DNA from: an uncultured Eubacteriales bacterium | GTDB taxonomy: Bacteria; Bacillota; Clostridia; Oscillospirales; Butyricicoccaceae | Length of the DNA stretch: 16,906 nt | Direction: 5' to 3' | Assembly: GCA_910585875.1 (NCBI GenBank) | Contig: CAJUIK010000039.1 | Location: 1-16,906, forward strand | Shown: in pieces, positions 13,438 through 16,906 of the stretch | Layout of the letters: every line of letters begins with the position of its first letter | How positions within the stretch are numbered: the stretch's first letter is position 1 | Notes under the pieces: model-generated | Told to the model about the DNA's origin: nothing | Database searches by the model: none | The model's input: the letters and a program-made list of their open reading frames with translations, nothing else | Position numbers and translations under genes: made by a program

Positions 13438-13455
13438 TTCTCAATCCGATGAGAA
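13438..13455. promoter_or_regulatory. Inverted repeat, likely TetR operator
   Basis: TTCTCA (13438-13443) and TGAGAA (13450-13455) form a perfect 6+6 inverted repeat with a 6-bp spacer. It lies just downstream of the tetR -10 box, at the expected transcription start, where a bound dimer would block initiation. The size fits TetR-family operators. No second copy was noticed at the MATE promoter. Confidence 0.65.
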
Positions 13456-13457
13456 TA

Positions 13458-13486
13458 AATTTACACGATTTTTTTCCGCCCGTCAA
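13458..13486 (-). promoter_or_regulatory. Sigma-A promoter of the tetR gene
   Basis: On the minus strand, -35 TTGACG (13486-13481) and -10 TAAATT (13463-13458) are 17 bp apart. The start codon is about 35 bases beyond the expected transcription start. Confidence 0.82.
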
Positions 13487-13538
13487 GCCGCCTCCCCTAT
13501 GAGGGCGGCGCACTATCGAAACGCAAGGAGGAGCGACG

Positions 13539-13949
13539 ATGATTCGCGAAATTTGCAAAGACGAACGTTTTTTAGCTCAGAAAGCGGAGCCTGCCGGGCC
13601 TGAGGATCTGCCCATTGCCGCCGATCTTTTGGAGACGCTGAAGCGCCACAAAGGCGGCTGCGTCGGCATGGCGGCCAACATGATCGGCTTCAACAAGCGC
13701 ATCATCGCCTTTGACAACGAAGGCGTCGATATGGTCATGTTCAATCCAGAGATCGTCAAAAAATCCGGCCCCTATCAGACGGAGGAGGGCTGCCTTTCCC
13801 TGGCCGGTCTCCGCCCAGCCAAGCGGTGGAAATCCGTCAAAGTGCGCTGGCAGAATGAGCAATTCCAGGAACGCCTGAAAACTTTCTCCGGCTGGACTGC
13901 GCAAATCATCCAGCATGAAATCGACCACTGCGAAGGGATTCTGATCTGA
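13539..13949 (+). CDS. Peptide deformylase-like protein
   Basis: A 136-aa protein, shorter than typical deformylases (about 150-185 aa). Motif 2 is EGCLS (83-87) with the metal ligand Cys85. Motif 3 is HEIDH (126-130) with His126 and His130 as ligands and Glu127 as catalytic residue. Motif 1, normally GxGxAAxQ, reads CVGMAANM (41-48), so the first Gly is Cys and the oxyanion-stabilising Gln is Met48. Deformylases remove the formyl group from nascent proteins. The metal site is intact here but activity is uncertain. The protein also ends soon after motif 3. The start is the ATG at 13539 with AAGGAGG just upstream. It is divergent from tetR, and I found no clear promoter in the 121-base gap. 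Confidence 0.9.
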   Translation: MIREICKDERFLAQKAEPAGPEDLPIAADLLETLKRHKGGCVGMAANMIGFNKRIIAFDNEGVDMVMFNPEIVKKSGPYQTEEGCLSLAGLRPAKRWKSVKVRWQNEQFQERLKTFSGWTAQIIQHEIDHCEGILI

Positions 13950-13992
13950 AGCTTTTTACGAGCCGCTGCGGCGATTTTCCCCAGCCAATTCA

Positions 13993-14021
13993 TTGACAAA
14001 ACCTGAAAATTGGTGTAGACT
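13993..14021 (+). promoter_or_regulatory. Sigma-A promoter of the gene at 14053
   Basis: -35 TTGACA (13993-13998, perfect) and -10 TAGACT (14016-14021) are 17 bp apart, 31 bases before the start codon. A GAGGAGGGG ribosome site follows at about 14038-14046. Confidence 0.85.
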
Positions 14022-14052
14022 ATCTGTAATAATTTGCAGAGGAGGGGTTTGA

Positions 14053-14712
14053 ATGAAACGCTATGCCGCATTTGCCGTAGCCCGGTATCTCTTCGTCTTT
14101 TTGGCCGCCGGCGCTATCCTTTACGCCATCCTGTCCCTCGCGCCCACAGAGCCCGCTGAAGTGATTTTAGCCAAGCCGGCGATTTATCTCTATCCTCAGG
14201 AGGAAACGGAGATTTTCGTCAATGTGGAGCTGGCCCAAGGCCGGTTCACCGCCACAGAACCCCGGCTGGGCCATGGTTGGCGCGTGACGGCCCAGCCCGA
14301 CGGGACTTTGACAGATCAGTCGGGGCGCAGCTGGCCCTATTTGTTTTGGGAGGCCGACTGCCCGGCCCAGTTTGATTTTTCTCAGGGCTTCGTGGTCCCC
14401 GGAGGACAGGTCCAGGAATTTTTGGACCGCTCTCTGGCCGAGCTGGGGCTCAGCCGCCGGGAAGCCGCCGACTTTATGGAATTCTGGCTGCCTCAGCTGG
14501 AGGAAAACCCTTATAATCTGGTGTCGTTCCAGCAGCGGGCCTATACCGACCTGGCTCGGCTGGATATTGATCCTGCGCCAGACTGCCTGATCCGGGTTTT
14601 CATGGCCTGGAAGCCTCTGGACGAGCCGACGGACATCCCCCCTCAAACCCTGCAAGCCCCCGTCCGCCAAGGCTTTACCGCCGTGGAATGGGGCGGCAGC
14701 CGGGTAGAATAA
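14053..14712 (+). CDS. Membrane-anchored protein of an uncharacterised clostridial family
   Basis: A 219-aa protein with one N-terminal hydrophobic segment (about 8-30) acting as an anchor or uncleaved signal; no lipobox Cys is seen. The extracytoplasmic part starts with AKPAIYLYPQEETEIFVNVE and ends with GFTAVEWGGSRVE. Between them lie HGWRVTAQPDGTL, YLFWEA, SQGFVVPGG, FMEFWLPQLEENPYNLVSFQ and DCLIRVFMAWKPLDEP. I recognise this KPAIYLYP ... VEWGG pattern from proteins annotated as hypothetical in many Clostridia. No biochemical function is known to me. The beta-rich, Trp- and Tyr-rich pattern could suit ligand binding, but that is a guess. It has its own promoter and a terminator right after the stop, so it is probably transcribed alone. 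Confidence 0.85.
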   Translation: MKRYAAFAVARYLFVFLAAGAILYAILSLAPTEPAEVILAKPAIYLYPQEETEIFVNVELAQGRFTATEPRLGHGWRVTAQPDGTLTDQSGRSWPYLFWEADCPAQFDFSQGFVVPGGQVQEFLDRSLAELGLSRREAADFMEFWLPQLEENPYNLVSFQQRAYTDLARLDIDPAPDCLIRVFMAWKPLDEPTDIPPQTLQAPVRQGFTAVEWGGSRVE

Positions 14713-14725
14713 TGGCATAATTGAA

Positions 14726-14768
14726 AACTTCCCCGCCAAATCGCTGATTTTGCGGGGAGTTTTTTATT
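14726..14768 (+). terminator. Terminator shared by the gene at 14053 and spoIIP
   Basis: CCCCGC (14731-14736) pairs with GCGGGG (14752-14757). The stem is extended by AACT/AGTT on the outside (with one bulged T) and by CAAATC with GATTT inside. A T-rich run follows on the plus strand from 14760. On the minus strand the same hairpin follows the spoIIP stop (14764-14766), with a shorter T-run, so it may work in both directions. Confidence 0.85.
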
Positions 14769-15807
14769 TTTGCAGCTCTAACAACATATCGCCCAAGGTA
14801 TCGGCAAAAAGGGAAGCGGAATAGAGGGCCTCGTCCAGAGAGTTGCCGCTGGTCCCCACCTCCAAAAGCATACTGCCGGTGGTCACGTGCTCGTTGAACC
14901 GGGCGGCCCGAATGTTGATGGGCCGCATAATGCCCGGATAGGCGGCGTTCATTTTATTCTGGATTTTGGTCATAAAAGCCAGGTTTTCCCGCCAATGGTC
15001 GTGGGTCAAGCCGCCGGCGTCGGTGCCCGCCACCAGCATCAGCTGGGCGGCCTGGCGTCCGTTGATCTGGGCCACAGTCTTGTATTTTTTTCCGCTGGCC
15101 GTCACCATAGCGTCCCGATGGACGTCAATGACAAATTTGATGGAGGGATTTTCTTTCATTGCCTGGGAAATGACGTCCAGCGTCCGGTTATAAGCGCCGT
15201 TATAGGAAGGGCTGTCGTTGAGCACAGTGGCATGGACGGTCTTAATCCCCTTTTCGTTGAGGATTTTTTCGATCTCAGCGCCCACTCTCACCACGTTGTA
15301 ATTGGTATCCGTGGTGCGGTCGGTGTCGGTAGGCTCGTACCAATTGGCTGCGTCGGGCGTGTAAGCCTCGCTGCCGTGGGTGTGGACGATCAACACCGCC
15401 GTCTCTTTGGAGGAAATCGCAATTTCCGTCTTCTGTTTGAGCAGAGCCGGGATATCGATTGTATAATCGGTCTCGTTTTTGATGTAAATGGAGCCCGCGC
15501 CGTCGTATCCGCCGCTGGAACCGTCGATGCTGATGGCGGCGATATTGGCGGCGGGCGGCGCGCCGCCTTGGGGCAGGGCGGCTTCGCTGACGTCGGCGGC
15601 GGCTTGGGTCTGGGGCCCTTCCTGGGGCTGATCCGGCGTTTCTTCCTCTTCCCCCGGCTCATATTGGCGGACGGGCAGTTCTTCTGCCCAGGAGGCCGGC
15701 TGGGGCGCCGGCGCCGGGCTCCCCCGCCACAACAGCCAAGCGCCCAGCGCCAACAACAAAACAGGCGCCGGCCCCCGCCTGCGCCGCCTTTTCCGAGCTG
15801 TCGCCAT
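14764..15807 (-). CDS. spoIIP: Stage II sporulation protein P, peptidoglycan amidase/endopeptidase
   Basis: A 347-aa SpoIIP. Residues 1-12 are strongly basic and 14-28 form the membrane anchor. Residues 30-100 are a Pro/Glu/Gln/Ala-rich linker. The catalytic amidase_3-like domain follows: VLIVHTHGSEAYTP (138-151, zinc-binding His and Glu), FVIDVHRDA (225-233, a further His) and MLLEVGTSGN (313-322, with the expected catalytic Glu316). With SpoIID and SpoIIM it thins septal peptidoglycan to drive engulfment from the mother cell. The start is the ATG at 15807 with AAGGGAG upstream. It lies 101 bases after gpr, the same order as in B. subtilis, and has a candidate sigma-E promoter at 15838-15866. 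The low-complexity linker is the least reliable part. Confidence 0.95.
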   Translation of the reverse strand: MATARKRRRRRGPAPVLLLALGAWLLWRGSPAPAPQPASWAEELPVRQYEPGEEEETPDQPQEGPQTQAAADVSEAALPQGGAPPAANIAAISIDGSSGGYDGAGSIYIKNETDYTIDIPALLKQKTEIAISSKETAVLIVHTHGSEAYTPDAANWYEPTDTDRTTDTNYNVVRVGAEIEKILNEKGIKTVHATVLNDSPSYNGAYNRTLDVISQAMKENPSIKFVIDVHRDAMVTASGKKYKTVAQINGRQAAQLMLVAGTDAGGLTHDHWRENLAFMTKIQNKMNAAYPGIMRPINIRAARFNEHVTTGSMLLEVGTSGNSLDEALYSASLFADTLGDMLLELQK

Positions 15808-15837
15808 CCTGCATTTCTCCCTTCCTGGTGATAACCC

Positions 15838-15866
15838 ATTCTATGAGAAACTCGTCCGCAGTATGA
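15838..15866 (-). promoter_or_regulatory. Candidate sigma-E promoter of spoIIP
   Basis: On the minus strand TCATACT (15866-15860) matches 6 of 7 positions of the sigma-E -35 KMATATT. CATAGAAT (15845-15838) matches 7 of 8 of the -10 CATACAHT, with 14-bp spacing. Mother-cell expression of spoIIP from sigma-E is known in B. subtilis. Confidence 0.65.
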
Positions 15867-15908
15867 CCGCGCCCCGCCGCATCTTCCGGTTTCGCGGAAT
15901 CTTTTCTC

Positions 15909-16799
15909 CTAACCCAGGAGCTCTTCGATCTCAGAGACGGACAGGCCGCCGTGGAGAGCCATATTGACGGCGTAGCCGATGAGCTTGGCGCTTTTCCGCG
16001 TCAAGGCGTCGATATCTTTTGGCGTGACGATCATGGCGCCTTCCGGAACGGGGCAATCCTCCGAATCCAGGCTGCCGCCAGCCTGCTGACAGAGATCCAT
16101 GGCTAAAGTCCAGGCGTCTACCACCATAGGCACGCCTATGGCGATCACCGGCGCCCCCAAGCTGTCCCGATCCAAGGCGACCCGGCCCGGGCCCACGCCG
16201 CCGCCGGGGGTGATGCCCGAATCGGACAGCTGAACGGTGCGGCACAGCCGGTTCATCCGCCGGGAGGCCAGAGCGTCCACTGCGATGATCGCGTCCGGCT
16301 TGATCAGCCGGCAGACGCCCTGGACGATTTCGCCGGTTTCGACCCCAGTGACGCCCAGCACCCCGGGAGAGACGGCGCCCACCCGGGCAAAATTCTCAAA
16401 CGCCTCGGGCATGGCGTCCTTCAGATGCCGGGTGACAATAATTTTTTCCATGGCCAGAGGCCCCAAGGCGTCGGCAGTGATTCGCCGGTTGCCCAGCCCC
16501 ACCGCCAGCACGCAGGCGGGGTCGGGAGGCAAAAGAGCCGCCAGTTCCCGGGCGACGACGGCGGCGGCCTGCTCCATGCCCTGGAAATCCCGGTCCCAAT
16601 CCGGCCCCAGGTCGGCGGTGATATAGGCGCCGACGGGCTTTTCCAGCGCCGCCGCCCCCTGCTGATTGCGCACATAAACCCGGGTCAGCAAGAGATTCCC
16701 CTCCTGCTCCTCCTGCCAGTCCACCCCTTCGGGCTCCCGTTGATTGTCCTCCTGATAGAGTTCCCGGCTTTCCAGGGCCAGGTCGGTTCGCCTTTTCAT
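15909..16799 (-). CDS. gpr: Germination protease GPR (SASP-degrading)
   Basis: A 296-aa GPR peptidase (family A25). It is made in the forespore and degrades small acid-soluble spore proteins at germination. The catalytic Asp pair is visible: GLGNRRITADALGP with Asp110 (Asp127 in B. megaterium) and IAVDALASRR with Asp175 (Asp193), at nearly the same spacing. SGITPGGGVGPGR and VIAIGVPMVVDA are also family signatures. I chose the ATG at 16799, preceded by AAGGAGG. The chain then begins MKRRTDLALE, so the self-cleaved propeptide of about 15 residues known in Bacillus is almost absent. A frame extension to 16874 has no ribosome site. It is followed by spoIIP, with which it may share transcripts. 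Confidence 0.95.
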   Translation of the reverse strand: MKRRTDLALESRELYQEDNQREPEGVDWQEEQEGNLLLTRVYVRNQQGAAALEKPVGAYITADLGPDWDRDFQGMEQAAAVVARELAALLPPDPACVLAVGLGNRRITADALGPLAMEKIIVTRHLKDAMPEAFENFARVGAVSPGVLGVTGVETGEIVQGVCRLIKPDAIIAVDALASRRMNRLCRTVQLSDSGITPGGGVGPGRVALDRDSLGAPVIAIGVPMVVDAWTLAMDLCQQAGGSLDSEDCPVPEGAMIVTPKDIDALTRKSAKLIGYAVNMALHGGLSVSEIEELLG

Positions 16800-16819
16800 A
16801 AACCCGCCTCCTTTTTCAG

Positions 16820-16848
16820 ATATTTTTCCCGCCCGCCAGAAAATATAC
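16820..16848 (-). promoter_or_regulatory. Candidate sigma-G/sigma-F promoter of gpr
   Basis: On the minus strand GTATA (16848-16844) fits the forespore -35 form. GGAAAAATAT (16829-16820) fits the -10 in the leading GG and A-rich core but not at the conserved T. The spacing is 14 instead of 15 bp. gpr is sigma-G (and sigma-F) dependent in Bacillus, so a promoter is expected here. Confidence 0.45.
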
Positions 16849-16906
16849 AAATTTCCTCCCGGAAACCCTTGCATTTACCGCCGTGAAATGTTAAAATGGT
16901 CAATGC

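Noticed and set aside
13950..13992. Possible terminator after the deformylase-like gene
   Set aside because: The gccgc/gcggc arms touch and leave no room for a loop.
1..16906. CRISPR arrays, tRNA or rRNA genes, insertion sequences, phage genes
   Set aside because: No regularly spaced repeats, tRNA-like folds, rRNA signatures or transposase/integrase motifs were seen on either strand.

Overview
The window looks like chromosomal DNA of an endospore-forming, GC-rich Firmicute, most likely a Clostridia member near Oscillospirales/Ruminococcaceae. This rests on the sporulation genes present (spoIIAA-spoIIAB-sigF, spoIIGA-sigE-sigG, gpr-spoIIP), the GC-rich codon use, strong GGAGG-type ribosome binding sites and an FMN riboswitch of Firmicute type. 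The genus is an inference. I see no tRNA, rRNA, insertion sequence, prophage or CRISPR array. Most genes lie on the minus strand.

Layout by position: (1) 1-713, plus strand, the 3' end of an unrecognised gene, converging on the spoIIA operon. (2) 834-2307, minus, spoIIAA-spoIIAB-sigF, the phospho-switch and forespore sigma factor, with ATGA and TTGA start/stop overlaps. (3) 2462-5764, minus, an operon of M32 carboxypeptidase, GNAT acetyltransferase and aminotransferase, with a clear promoter and terminator. (4) 5878-6788, minus, a small unrecognised charged protein flanked by two related, hairpin-rich intergenic elements. (5) 6789-7777, minus, ribU (riboflavin ECF transporter S component) behind an FMN riboswitch with a terminator and a strong promoter. 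(6) 7832-10410, minus, spoIIGA-sigE and then sigG. (7) 10519-11262, minus, a secreted protein made only of three SLH repeats. (8) 11298-12798, plus, a MATE efflux protein behind a leader with an intrinsic terminator and a possible five-codon leader ORF. (9) 12839-13486, minus, a TetR regulator with an inverted repeat next to its own promoter. (10) 13539-13949, plus, a peptide deformylase-like protein with an altered motif 1. (11) 14053-14712, plus, a membrane-anchored protein of an uncharacterised clostridial family. (12) 14764-16799, minus, gpr-spoIIP.

The sporulation loci can be read as a regulatory cascade. A Spo0A/sigma-A type promoter with 21-bp spacing precedes spoIIGA-sigE. SpoIIGA would process pro-sigma-E in the mother cell. 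SpoIIAA/SpoIIAB control sigma-F in the forespore. A near-consensus sigma-F/G promoter precedes sigG. A sigma-E type promoter precedes spoIIP (engulfment), and a weaker sigma-F/G type promoter precedes gpr (SASP protease). The other genes look like ordinary metabolic, transport and envelope functions.

I did not find a clearly new multi-gene system. The best leads are the attenuator-like leader of the MATE gene, the paired intergenic elements around the unknown gene at 6048-6566, and the deformylase-like protein that lacks the usual motif-1 glutamine.
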